DNA of 14,721 bases from an uncultured Clostridia bacterium (GCA_944388615.1 CALXJL010000034.1:1-14721); one strand, 5' to 3'. Positions 1-9,016 are shown, counted from the first letter of the stretch. Numbers and translations: made by a program. Notes: generated by a model not told the origin, from the sequence alone.

Positions 1-77
1 AAGTAGAATGGGCAACAAGTGTAGGAGGAAGTAGTTCTGATTATATCTATTCAGTAGCAGGAACAAGTGATGGAGGA
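1..77 (+). repeat. 77-bp exact direct repeat, copy 1 (copy 2 at 895-971)
   Basis: Bases 1-77 are identical to 895-971 within the propeller-repeat array, and similarity continues unevenly to about base 170. The lead-ins of units 5 and 6 (about 690-735 and 874-920) are also near-identical. This degree of DNA identity, beyond protein conservation, indicates recent duplication or gene conversion. Confidence 0.85.
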
Positions 78-3000
78 ATTGTAGCAGGAGGATATTTTAA
101 TAGCAATACAATCAAAGTAGGAGATACCACATTAACGAGCAATGGTAGCTATGATGGAATGGTAATAAAATTTGAAAATAAAGAATTAAATAACCCAACA
201 GTAACACAAGGTACAAACGTAGGAGGGAATAATAATGATTATATTAGTACAGTAGAAGAAACAAGAGATGGAGGATATATAGCAGGAGGATATTTTTCTA
301 GCATCACAATTCAAGTAGGAGACAATAAATTAACAAGTAAAGGTAGCACTGATGGACTTTTAGTAAAATATAGCAGAGAAGGAAAGGTGGAATGGGCAAC
401 TAATGTAGGAGGAAGTAGTATAGATTATATTAACTCAGTAGCAGAAACAAGAGATGGAGGTTACATAGCAGGAGGATATTTTAGTGGAACAATTAAAGTA
501 GGAGACAACAAATTAACAAGTCAAAACCAAGCTAGTATGATAATAAAATATAACAGTAAAGGAGAAGTAGAATGGGCAAAACAAGTTACAGAAGAAGCTA
601 GTGTTGATTCAATAAAATCAACAACAGATGGAGGTTTTATAGTAATTGATAGTTCAACTAATATGATAGAGAGTTCATCTAATATAATAAAATATAGTAG
701 TGAAGGAGAAGTAGAATGGGCAACAAGTGTGGGAGGAAGTGGTTATGATTATATTAAATCAGTAGAAGAAACAAGAGATGGAGGATATATAGCAGGAGGA
801 TATTTTTATGGAAACATTCAAGTAGGAGACATCACCTTAGAGAGTATTGATGGTAACGATGATGGAATGCTAATAAAATATAGTAGTGAAGGAGAAGTAG
901 AATGGGCAACAAGTGTAGGAGGAAGTAGTTCTGATTATATCTATTCAGTAGCAGGAACAAGTGATGGAGGATATATAGCAGGAGGATATTTTTATAGCAG
1001 CAAAATTCAAGTAGGAGACACCACATTAACGAGCAACGGTAATCAGGATGGAATGCTAATAAAATATAAACAAGATGGTACAGTAGAATGGGCAAAAAAT
1101 ATGGGAGGAACTCGTTCAGATGATATATACCAATTAGTATCAAATAGTGATGGAAGTTTTATAGTAAAAGCAAGTTTTAGAAGTTCTATTCAAATAGGAA
1201 ATTACAAATTAAATAAGGGTAGTGCAATAATAAAATATAAAGAAGACGGTTCAATAGAATGGGCAAAAAATGTAGGAGGTACAATTACCTCTATTGATAT
1301 CTCAAATAATGGAACAGTACTATTAGGAGGATATTTTAGTGGAACATATACAATAGATAATGTAAGATTAGAAAGCAATGGTACTACAGATGGAATGATA
1401 TTAAAAATAGCAAATAATGTAGGAGTACCAGAAATACAAGAATTAACAGTAGAAAATAACAGAAAAGAATTTAAAATAACAACAGATGTAAATGAAATAG
1501 ATGGAGTAAAAGGAGGAACAATATCAGGAGAAGATGAAAAACCATATGAAACAGTAAAATATGGAGATAATAGTACAAAAGAAATAATAATGGAACCAGA
1601 AGAAAGTTATGAAATTATTTCTATTACATTAAATGGACAAGAATATCCATTTACTGAAAATGAAGATGGAACATATACAATGCCATTATTTGAAAATGTA
1701 ACAGAAGATAAACATATAGAAGTTACATATTCGCTAAAAGATAATAAGATAACAATAAATAAAGTAGATAGTGTAAGCAAAAATGCCTTGCCAGGAGCTA
1801 AATTTAAATTAGATCAAATAGAAGAAAGAAGTAAGCCAGAGACGGAAAAAATATTAGGAGACATAGAGGCAAATGGAAAAACATACAAAGATGTAGATAC
1901 AGCAAATGAGACAGCAGGTGTACTAGGAGATTTAATAAATAATGGAACATATTATTTTGTAGAAAATGAGAATGGAACATTAACACCAACAAATAGTAAA
2001 ACATATCAAACAGCAAATGGAGGAAGTACAGGAATACAAAATACAACAGCAAACTCATATATGAAAATAGATTTAACAGGAAAACAAGGAACATATGCAG
2101 TAGTAGTAAACGCAAGAATTTACAGTGAGAGTGCAGATTATGGGTATGCTAGCATAACAAATACAACAACAGCACCAGCATATAATAACTCTACAGATAG
2201 ATTCATCTATATGAGTGGAACATCAAGTACTGTAACAACATCGGAAAATTATACTTCTAAAGCATTAACAGGAGGGAATGTATATTATTTACATTTAGGG
2301 TATAGAAAAGATTCAAGTGTAGATACAGGAGAAGATCAAATTGTAATAAATAGTGTAAAAGTATATGAATTAACAAAAGATGTAACATACAATTTTGTGG
2401 AAAACAATGGAACTTATGAATCAAATAATCAGAGAAAGGACGGTACAGTAGCAAATTCATATATACCAATAGATTTAACCCAATATACAGGAAAATATAA
2501 TTTAACAGTAAATGCAAAAGTATCAAGTCAAAGTAGTAATGATTATGGATATGCTACAGTAACAAATACAACAACAGCACCATCATATTCTAGTTCAACA
2601 GGACAATTCATAAAAATAAGTGGAACAGTATCTGCAAAAGATTACACTACAGTATTACAGGGAGGTCAAAAATACTACTTACATTTAGGTTATTATAAAA
2701 ATGCAAGTACCTCAACAGGAGAAGATAAATTTACAGTAAATAGTATAAATATAAGCTTAAATGACTCAGAACTATACCACACAGAAGTTGAAACAAATAG
2801 TGAAGGACAGGCAATAACACAAATACCATTTGGAAAATATAATGTAACAGAAATTATGGCACCAGAAGGATATGAACCAATAGAAGAACCAATAGAAATA
2901 GAATTTAGAGCAGATGGAGTACATGAATTTACCATAGAAAATGAAAAAATAGCAAAAGTAATAGTACATCACTATTTAAAAGATAATGAGGGAAATTACA

Positions 3001-6000
3001 CAACAACAAAAATAGCAGAAGATGATATTTTGCAAGATAAACAAGGTGAAAAATATACCACACAGCCACATACAGATATAGCAAAATATCAATTAGAAAA
3101 AGATTCGGAAGGAAACTATGTAACACCAGCAGATGCATCAGGCATATATACATATGAAGACATAGAAGTAACATATTACTACGAAGAAAAAGACATACCA
3201 TTAACAGTACATCATTATATACAAGGAACAACACAAGAAGTAGAATTAGCAGATGGAAAAACAGCACAAGATGAAACATATGAAGGAAAACAAGGAGAGC
3301 CATACACAACATCAGCAATTTCTCCAGAAAAATTAAATCCAAAATATGAGTTAGTTGAAACACCTGTGAACTTTGAAGGAACATATGAAGGAGAAGAGAT
3401 AATAGTAACATACTACTATAAAGTAAAAGAATTTAATATAACTACAAAAGTAGAAGGTGAAGGAGGTTCTATTTCAGGAGAAAGTCAGATCCCTTATGAA
3501 ATAGTAGAATACGGAGAAGATAGTATAAAAGAAATATTAATTACACCAGAAGAAAACTATAAAATATCTACAATAACAATAAATGGACAAGAAATAGAAT
3601 TTATAACTAATGATGATGGAACATATGTAGTGTCACAATTTAAAAATATGACAGAAAATAAAGAAATAATAGTAACATTTGAAAAAATGCCAACAAGTGT
3701 GGTAATACATCACTACATATATAATAAAGAAACAGGAGAATATACAAATGAAAAAGTTCCAGAGCAAGATGGAAGTCTAGCACAAGATGATGTAATATCA
3801 GGTGTAATAGGAGATATGTATGCAAGTAGAGAAAAACAAAATCTACAAGCAAATTATGAACTATATAGTATACCAGAAAATGCAAGTGGAATAATGACGA
3901 AACAACAAATAGAAGCTACATATTATTATGTAGTAAAAGATGCACAAATAAGCAGTAGTATTACAAAAACAGGAACAGACCACATAACTGTCAAAGATGA
4001 ACAAGTAAGCTATAATATAAATTACACAGCAAATATAAATACATATATAGGAAATGCAGAAGTGACAATTGTAGATACTCTTCCATATGAGATAGATGAA
4101 AATAAATCAACACTAGATGAAGGTAGTTACAACCCAGTAGATAGAACAATAACATGGACAGAAACAATAGAAAATATTAATACTATTGTAGATGGCGAAA
4201 AACAAATAAATATAAATAAAAACATAACAGTTGTATATAGTGGAATAAACACAAATGATGAAACATTTACAAATACAGTAATAGGAAGAATAAAATTAAA
4301 TACAACAATTCAGGAACAAGAAACACAGCCAGCAGAGACAATAACAACAACTGAATATAAAGTGGATAAAACAGTAGAAAAAACATGGGATCATACAAAT
4401 AATATTTATGGAAATCCTACAAGAGTAATTTTACAAATAAAAAATGGAGAATCTATTGTGGGAGAACAACAAGTAGGAGAGGCAGATAACTGGAGTTATA
4501 CATTTACAAATCTTCCAAAATATGATGTAAATGGAAATGAAATAGACTACACAGCAGGAGAAAAAGAGGTATCTGAAGGAGAACTTTCATATTACAAATC
4601 AGAAGTAAATGGACTAACAATAAAAAATACATATAATGGACCAATAATAAGTGCATCAAAGGAAATTACAACAGATAATGGACTAGGATATGTGGTACAA
4701 GGTGAAAAAATAACATATACAGTAAGAGTAGAAAATACAGGAGGAGTAGAAAAAGATGTATTAGTACAAGACAGTATACCAACTGGAACAACATTTGTAG
4801 AAGGAAGTATAAAAATAAATGATGAAAAAACATCAAAAACTATGGCAGAACTAACAACTGGAATAACAGTAAATGTACCAGCTAAATCTAATGCTACAGT
4901 AAGCTTTGAAGTTACTGTAAATAACTTAACACAGGAAGAACTAGCAGAAAATACAGCAAGAGAAATAACAAATACAGCAACTGTAGATGGAAAAACAACA
5001 AATGAGGTAAAAACAGCAATAGTAACATATGAGAAAAAGGCAGAAATATTAAGACAAACAGATGAAGAAATAAGCGAAGGTGCTGTAACAGCAGGAGATA
5101 TAATAAAATATACAATAAGAGTAAATAACTTAAGAAATGAGAAGATACAAGACATTAAAGTAAAAGATATTGTACCTGAAGGAACAACAATAAAAACTAT
5201 AAACAATGAAGGAAAAATAAATGATCAAAAAGAAATAAGCTGGAATATAGCAGAAATACAGGGCATGTCAAATGTAGAAGTAAGTTTTGAAGTAACAGTT
5301 AATTATAGTAACTCAAACAGAACAATTACAAATGTTGCAACAGTGGATGATAAAACAACAAATGAAACAATTACACCATATGAAATAACTGCAGCAAAAT
5401 TAAATAGTAGTATAACAAAAACTGGAACAGAGAAAATTACAGATGTAGAATCAAAAGTAAATTATGTAATAAATTACACAGCTACAATAAAAGATTTCGT
5501 AGGAAAAGGAAAAGTGACATTAGTAGATACATTACCTTATGAAATAGATGAGGAAAACTCTAGTTTAAATGGTGGAAAATATAACTCTACAGATAGAACA
5601 ATAACATGGGAAGAAGATTTAGGAAATATAGATACATATACAAATGGAGATAAAGAGGTAAAAGTGGCTAAATCTATAACAGTAAAATATAATTATACAG
5701 ATGAAAATACATTAAGTGGAACAATAACCAATAATGTAAAAGGTAAAATAGTGCTAACACAACCTAATCCAGAAAAAGAAGAAAATCCAGACAACCCAGA
5801 TATACCAGACGAAATAGTAGTAGAGGAGCAAGAAAGGCAGACACAAGCAACAACTTCTATTGAAATACCAACAAAAGTTATAGTACATCATTATATTTAT
5901 GATGAAGAAACAAATACATATACAACAGTAAAAATAGTAGAAGATGAAACAATAAATGGAATAATAGGACAAAATTATAATACATCTAAGTCTAGTAATG

Positions 6001-8846
6001 TAAGATCAGACTATATATGTATAAATGAAACACCAGATAAATACACAGGAATAATGACAAAAGATACAATTGAAGTAATTTATTACTATAAATTAAAAAC
6101 GCCTGTATTAGAGACCAATATAAGTAAAACAGCAAAAGTAGTAAATTCAGGAGTTGGACAAGACACAGTATTAACATCTGAAAATGGAGAAATAAAATAC
6201 ACAATAACAGAAAATATTAAACTAACAGATTACAAAGGAAAAGTAACAGTACAAATAGTAGATAAACTACCAGCAAAAATAAATGAATCTAGTTCAACAT
6301 TAGATGGAGGATCTTATGACCAAGAAAATCAAACAATAACATGGACACAAGAAATAAATGTAGATGGATCTTACTCACAAGCCATAACAAAGAATATTAA
6401 GTTAGTATATATAGACCAAGACTTAACTAAGAGTCTAGTAAATGAAGTAACAGGAACAGTAAAAATTTACTATCCAGATATAGATATAAATAAACCGGGT
6501 GAAGTGAGAGATACAAAAGAAAATAAAGCTACATCTGAAGTAACACAATTATATATAGTGTCAAGAGAAGTAGACAAAGTGTGGGATGATAATAATAATG
6601 CAAAAGGAAGAAGACCAGGAAGCGTAACAGTACAATTAACAGCAAATGGAGAAACCACATATAAAGATAAAGAACTAGAGAAAGTAATACTTAACAAAGA
6701 TAATGAATGGAAGCATACATTTGGAAATTTACCAAAATATGATGATAATGGAGTAGAAATTGTATATGGAGTTCTAGAGACCGAAACAAAAGAAAAAGAT
6801 TTAGAATTCTATGAAGAACCAGTATATGAAGGAGACACTCACATTACAATTACAAATAAATATAAGATGATGAATACAGATTTAAATTCTACTTTAGATA
6901 AAACAGGACCGGACGAAATAAAATCATCAAATGAGGTATTAGAATATAACATTGTATATAATGGAACAATAACAAATTATATAGGTAAGGCAAAAGTAAC
7001 ATTAGTAGATTATCTACCATATGGAATAGATGTAAACAATAAAGATACTAATTTAGCAGATGGAATATATAATCCTGAAACAAAGACTATAACATGGACA
7101 CAGGATATAGATCATATAAACACATATACGAATGGAGATTACAAAATAGAAATAAATAAGACAATTAAGCTAGTATATACTAATATAGATGTTAAAGCAG
7201 AAAGTATGGTAAATACGGCAAGAGTAACAGTTGATCTATATGAAACAGAAACTACAAATACACAGGAAAAGGCTAAAGAAACAAAGATAAATATTCCAGG
7301 AACAGTAATAGTAAAATATGTTGATAAAGACACTAAAAAAGAGATATCAAACGGAAAAACAATAACTGGTAAAGCAGGAACACATTATGAAACAGATAGA
7401 AAAGATATTTATGGATATAAATATGAACATGTAGAAGGAAATGTAATAGGAGAAATACCAGAAGGAATAAGTTATGTAACATATTATTATTCAAAGATTC
7501 CATCAGGAGGAGTAATAGTAAAATATGAAGATGAAGATGGAAATGAAATATCAGAAGAAGTAAAAATACAAGGAAGCGTAGGAGAAAAATATGCCACTGA
7601 ACAAAAAGAAATAGAAAATTACGAATTTGTAAGAGTAGAAGGAGTTACTAGTGGGGAAATGACAGAAGAGGTAATAGAAGTAACATATATCTATAAAAAG
7701 ATTCCTGCAAGAGTGATTGTAAGATATCTAGAAAAAATTCCAGTAGAACAAGAGGATGACACACAGGAAGATGGCACAGATGAAGAAACACCTAGTCAGC
7801 CAAGTACAGGTGATGGAGAAGAACCAGAATATACAATAAAAGAATTGCTACCAGAGGATATAATTGAGGGATGGGCAGGAGATAAATATAATACAGAAAG
7901 AAAAGAGATCCCTAATTATAGACAAGCTGAACCAGAGCCAGATAACAAAGAAGGAATAATGACAAAAGAAGATATTTACGTTACATATTATTATGAGAAA
8001 ATACCAAGTGGAATAGTAACAGTAAAATATATGGATATAGATACAAATGAAGAAATAATGTACAAAGTTGAGAAACCAGAAGAATCAAGTAATGGTGAAA
8101 CTGATGAGTATAAAACATATAGAGAACAATTGCAAGGATACTGTGGTGATGAGTACAAAACAGAAGAAAAACAGATACCATATTACAATATAGTGGTAGA
8201 TAAGATACCAGAAAATAAAGAAGGAGTATATACACAGGAAGATATAGAAGTAATTTACTACTATAGAAAACAAATATTTAATATAGGCATAGATAAAACA
8301 ATAACAAAAGTAGTTGTAAATGGTGAAGAAAAGCGTATAAGTGATAATAAATTAGCAAAAATAGAAGTAGTAGGAAAACAAATAGGAAATACAGATATAG
8401 AAATAACTTATAAAATTAAAGTAACAAACACAGGAGAAATAAAGGGAACGGCAGTGGTAGAAGATAAAATACCAAACTACTTTAAAATGGCAGAAAATAA
8501 TGCATATGAGTGGAAAGAAAACAAAAATGGAAATATACAAACATTAGTTGAATTAGCACCAGGAGAAAGCAAAGATATAGAAGTAATATTAGAGTGGCAA
8601 AGAGGAGAAAATGCTTTCGGAGCACAAACAAATATAGCAGAAATAATAGAAGTAGATAATGAAGCTAATTACACAGATACAAATGAAGAAGACAATAAAT
8701 CAATGGCAGCAATAATATTAAGTGTAAAAACAGGAAATAATATAATAAAAATAGTACTACTATTATTAAATATAACATCAATATCAGCAGCAATAGTAGG
8801 AAAAGCACAATATGCATATGTAAAAATAAGAAAAAGAAGAAAGTAA
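1..8846 (+). CDS. Giant multidomain cell-surface protein, 5'-partial (sortase-anchored adhesin/stalk-like)
   Basis: The frame is open from the first complete codon at base 3 to TAA at 8844-8846 (TAG follows directly), so the start and any signal peptide lie upstream; the ATG at 159 is internal to a repeat. 2,947 residues are visible. Order by base: propeller-like repeats 3-1420; InlB-like domain about 1440-1740; SpaA/Cna_B-like domain split by two inserted modules 1741-2940; MucBP pair 2943-3430; second InlB-like domain 3430-3680; MucBP 3685-3935; unassigned ITKTG module; Cna_B about 4359-4635; two DUF11-like domains 4645-5395; ITKTG module; MucBP 5868-6098; ITKTG module; Cna_B about 6564-6865; ITKTG module to 7250; four MucBP 7290-8270; DUF11-like 8275-8700; sorting signal. 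Such domains are known from Gram-positive adhesins, where Cna_B domains can form intramolecular isopeptide bonds. Adhesion or stalk function is inferred; the ligand is unknown. Confidence 0.9.
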   Translation, partial: VEWATSVGGSSSDYIYSVAGTSDGGIVAGGYFNSNTIKVGDTTLTSNGSYDGMVIKFENKELNNPTVTQGTNVGGNNNDYISTVEETRDGGYIAGGYFSSITIQVGDNKLTSKGSTDGLLVKYSREGKVEWATNVGGSSIDYINSVAETRDGGYIAGGYFSGTIKVGDNKLTSQNQASMIIKYNSKGEVEWAKQVTEEASVDSIKSTTDGGFIVIDSSTNMIESSSNIIKYSSEGEVEWATSVGGSGYDYIKSVEETRDGGYIAGGYFYGNIQVGDITLESIDGNDDGMLIKYSSEGEVEWATSVGGSSSDYIYSVAGTSDGGYIAGGYFYSSKIQVGDTTLTSNGNQDGMLIKYKQDGTVEWAKNMGGTRSDDIYQLVSNSDGSFIVKASFRSSIQIGNYKLNKGSAIIKYKEDGSIEWAKNVGGTITSIDISNNGTVLLGGYFSGTYTIDNVRLESNGTTDGMILKIANNVGVPEIQELTVENNRKEFKITTDVNEIDGVKGGTISGEDEKPYETVKYGDNSTKEIIMEPEESYEIISITLNGQEYPFTENEDGTYTMPLFENVTEDKHIEVTYSLKDNKITINKVDSVSKNALPGAKFKLDQIEERSKPETEKILGDIEANGKTYKDVDTANETAGVLGDLINNGTYYFVENENGTLTPTNSKTYQTANGGSTGIQNTTANSYMKIDLTGKQGTYAVVVNARIYSESADYGYASITNTTTAPAYNNSTDRFIYMSGTSSTVTTSENYTSKALTGGNVYYLHLGYRKDSSVDTGEDQIVINSVKVYELTKDVTYNFVENNGTYESNNQRKDGTVANSYIPIDLTQYTGKYNLTVNAKVSSQSSNDYGYATVTNTTTAPSYSSSTGQFIKISGTVSAKDYTTVLQGGQKYYLHLGYYKNASTSTGEDKFTVNSINISLNDSELYHTEVETNSEGQAITQIPFGKYNVTEIMAPEGYEPIEEPIEIEFRADGVHEFTIENEKIAKVIVHHYLKDNEGNYTTTKIAEDDILQDKQGEKYTTQPHTDIAKYQLEKDSEGNYVTPADASGIYTYEDIEVTYYYEEKDIPLTVHHYIQGTTQEVELADGKTAQDETYEGKQGEPYTTSAISPEKLNPKYELVETPVNFEGTYEGEEIIVTYYYKVKEFNITTKVEGEGGSISGESQIPYEIVEYGEDSIKEILITPEENYKISTITINGQEIEFITNDDGTYVVSQFKNMTENKEIIVTFEKMPTSVVIHHYIYNKETGEYTNEKVPEQDGSLAQDDVISGVIGDMYASREKQNLQANYELYSIPENASGIMTKQQIEATYYYVVKDAQISSSITKTGTDHITVKDEQVSYNINYTANINTYIGNAEVTIVDTLPYEIDENKSTLDEGSYNPVDRTITWTETIENINTIVDGEKQININKNITVVYSGINTNDETFTNTVIGRIKLNTTIQEQETQPAETITTTEYKVDKTVEKTWDHTNNIYGNPTRVILQIKNGESIVGEQQVGEADNWSYTFTNLPKYDVNGNEIDYTAGEKEVSEGELSYYKSEVNGLTIKNTYNGPIISASKEITTDNGLGYVVQGEKITYTVRVENTGGVEKDVLVQDSIPTGTTFVEGSIKINDEKTSKTMAELTTGITVNVPAKSNATVSFEVTVNNLTQEELAENTAREITNTATVDGKTTNEVKTAIVTYEKKAEILRQTDEEISEGAVTAGDIIKYTIRVNNLRNEKIQDIKVKDIVPEGTTIKTINNEGKINDQKEISWNIAEIQGMSNVEVSFEVTVNYSNSNRTITNVATVDDKTTNETITPYEITAAKLNSSITKTGTEKITDVESKVNYVINYTATIKDFVGKGKVTLVDTLPYEIDEENSSLNGGKYNSTDRTITWEEDLGNIDTYTNGDKEVKVAKSITVKYNYTDENTLSGTITNNVKGKIVLTQPNPEKEENPDNPDIPDEIVVEEQERQTQATTSIEIPTKVIVHHYIYDEETNTYTTVKIVEDETINGIIGQNYNTSKSSNVRSDYICINETPDKYTGIMTKDTIEVIYYYKLKTPVLETNISKTAKVVNSGVGQDTVLTSENGEIKYTITENIKLTDYKGKVTVQIVDKLPAKINESSSTLDGGSYDQENQTITWTQEINVDGSYSQAITKNIKLVYIDQDLTKSLVNEVTGTVKIYYPDIDINKPGEVRDTKENKATSEVTQLYIVSREVDKVWDDNNNAKGRRPGSVTVQLTANGETTYKDKELEKVILNKDNEWKHTFGNLPKYDDNGVEIVYGVLETETKEKDLEFYEEPVYEGDTHITITNKYKMMNTDLNSTLDKTGPDEIKSSNEVLEYNIVYNGTITNYIGKAKVTLVDYLPYGIDVNNKDTNLADGIYNPETKTITWTQDIDHINTYTNGDYKIEINKTIKLVYTNIDVKAESMVNTARVTVDLYETETTNTQEKAKETKINIPGTVIVKYVDKDTKKEISNGKTITGKAGTHYETDRKDIYGYKYEHVEGNVIGEIPEGISYVTYYYSKIPSGGVIVKYEDEDGNEISEEVKIQGSVGEKYATEQKEIENYEFVRVEGVTSGEMTEEVIEVTYIYKKIPARVIVRYLEKIPVEQEDDTQEDGTDEETPSQPSTGDGEEPEYTIKELLPEDIIEGWAGDKYNTERKEIPNYRQAEPEPDNKEGIMTKEDIYVTYYYEKIPSGIVTVKYMDIDTNEEIMYKVEKPEESSNGETDEYKTYREQLQGYCGDEYKTEEKQIPYYNIVVDKIPENKEGVYTQEDIEVIYYYRKQIFNIGIDKTITKVVVNGEEKRISDNKLAKIEVVGKQIGNTDIEITYKIKVTNTGEIKGTAVVEDKIPNYFKMAENNAYEWKENKNGNIQTLVELAPGESKDIEVILEWQRGENAFGAQTNIAEIIEVDNEANYTDTNEEDNKSMAAIILSVKTGNNIIKIVLLLLNITSISAAIVGKAQYAYVKIRKRRK
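3..1420 (+). repeat. Eight tandem ~60-residue propeller-like repeats (SBBP-like)
   Basis: The unit reads roughly VEWATxVGG, DYIxSV, TxDGGYIAGGYF, IQVGDxxLTS, DGMLIKY and recurs about every 180 bases. Units begin near bases 3, 213, 390, 575, 716, 900, 1088 and 1259. Units 4 and 7 are degenerate: they lose the AGGYF segment. The GGYIAGGYF strand and the acidic turns resemble SBBP-type beta-propeller repeats. The array probably continues upstream, so the blade number is not known. Confidence 0.75.
895..971 (+). repeat. 77-bp exact direct repeat, copy 2
   Basis: This is identical to bases 1-77. The first difference is the base after the shared GATGGAGGA: position 972 is t, position 78 is a. Confidence 0.85.
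1741..2940 (+). other. SpaA/Cna_B-like domain apparently split by an insertion
   Basis: The first half starts with ITINKVDSVSKNALPGAKFK, the typical SpaA/prealbumin-like opening, near 1750-1810. The typical closing half (EGQAITQIPFGKYNVTEI, APEGYEPI, then a final beta strand and EN) appears only at about 2800-2940. The roughly 800 bases between encode two tandem beta-rich modules. The simplest reading is one domain interrupted in a surface loop. The boundaries are approximate. Confidence 0.6.
1951..2760 (+). repeat. Two tandem ~130-residue beta-rich modules inserted in the SpaA-like domain
   Basis: Module A (about 1951-2381) and module B (about 2382-2760) share YxFVEN near the start, ANSYxxIDLT, YxxxVNAxxxS, DYGYAxxTNTTTAP, FIxxSGT, YYLHLGYxK and TGEDxxxVNS. 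The pattern of strands and aromatic residues resembles a carbohydrate-binding-like beta sandwich, but I cannot assign a family. Duplication within the insert is clear; the function is unknown. Confidence 0.65.
2943..3430 (+). repeat. MucBP-like repeat pair
   Basis: There are two modules with VIVHHYLKD or LTVHHYIQG at the start, a QGEKYTT or QGEPYTT middle motif and an IEVTYYYE or IIVTYYYK end. This is the MucBP signature seen in mucin-binding and other wall-anchored proteins. A further copy lies at about 3685-3935 and another at about 5868-6098. Confidence 0.8.
3951..7250 (+). repeat. Four copies of an unassigned 'ITKTG / VDTLPYEID / TITWT' module
   Basis: Copies start near 3951, 5400, 6108 and 6882 and run about 350-370 bases each. 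The shared order is an ITKTG-like start, YNINYTA-like strand, YxGKxxVTxVDxLPYxID, a Ser/Leu-rich turn with a GxY, TITWT, a TYxNGD-like turn and a final KxIxxVY strand. They alternate with MucBP, Cna_B and DUF11-like domains. The motif VxDxLP is reminiscent of DUF11-type domains, but the copies are closer to each other than to the DUF11-like pair at 4645-5395. Family membership is uncertain. Confidence 0.7.
7290..8270 (+). repeat. Four membrane-proximal MucBP-like repeats
   Basis: The modules start with VIVKYVDKD (about 7300), VIVKYEDED (about 7515), VIVRYLEKI (about 7710) and VTVKYMDID (about 8015), and each ends in VTYYY or VIYYY. The third carries an acidic low-complexity insert at about 7741-7835, rich in E, D, T, S and P. 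The fourth has a shorter insert (about 8065-8125) after its first strand. Confidence 0.8.
8721..8843 (+). other. C-terminal cell-wall sorting signal with non-canonical SVKTG motif
   Basis: The protein ends with SVKTG (bases 8721-8735), a hydrophobic stretch IIKIVLLLLNITSISAAIVG and a basic tail KIRKRRK. This is the three-part layout of a sortase substrate, with SVKTG where LPXTG is expected. Variant motifs ending in TG are known for clostridial class B sortases (for example SPKTG and NVQTG in Clostridioides difficile). No sortase gene lies in the window. Confidence 0.65.
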
Positions 8847-8876
8847 TAGGGTATAAACAATAGGCTGAATGTTAAT

Positions 8877-8921
8877 AGTTGAGACGGAAAATCTAGAAAA
8901 GATTTCTGCCTCAACTTTTTT
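8877..8921 (+). terminator. Intrinsic terminator of the giant surface-protein gene
   Basis: AGTTGAG (8877-8883) pairs with CTCAACT (8910-8916). The stem continues inward through CGG/CTG and AAATC/GATTT, with one mismatch (8884/8909) and one bulge (8888), and a 7-nt loop at 8894-8900. A run of Ts follows (8916-8921). It lies 31 nt past the stop codon. Confidence 0.8.
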
Positions 8922-8963
8922 AATCTACTAGGAAAGTTTGGAGAACTTTCCTAGTAGATTAAA
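8919..8963. repeat. Perfect 20-bp inverted repeat with 5-nt loop
   Basis: Bases 8919-8938 are the exact reverse complement of 8944-8963, with the loop TGGAG at 8939-8943. The left arm begins inside the T-tract of the preceding terminator. No T-run follows on the + strand, so it is not a typical terminator itself. It could be a second 3'-end stem, a DNA cruciform site or a mobile-element remnant. Confidence 0.85.
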
Positions 8964-9006
8964 TACATATTCCACAGAAAAATTGCTGTGCAATTGAAGA
9001 TATGTA
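8964..9006. repeat. Small nested inverted repeat
   Basis: TACATAT (8964-8970) pairs with ATATGTA (9000-9006). Inside, AATTGC (8981-8986) pairs with GCAATT (8990-8995) around a TGT loop; an alternative pairing is CACAG (8973-8977) with CTGTG (8986-8990). It abuts the 20-bp hairpin. In AT-rich DNA part of this may be chance. Confidence 0.45.
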
Positions 9007-9016
9007 ACTTTTCTAA

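Noticed and set aside
159..161. ATG at 159 as the start of the giant gene
   Set aside because: The frame is open back to the window edge and encodes a full propeller-like repeat upstream. The ATG lies inside the repeat motif DGMVIKF, with no ribosome binding site.
3..1420. CRISPR-like array suggested by the regular spacing of repeats
   Set aside because: The repeats are in-frame coding units of about 180 bases with variable sequence, not short identical direct repeats with spacers.
832..8914. Many Leu/Phe/Tyr-rich ORFs on the minus strand opposite the giant gene
   Set aside because: They are shadows of an A-rich coding strand that gives few stops on the complement. They have biased composition, no ribosome binding sites and no recognisable domains.
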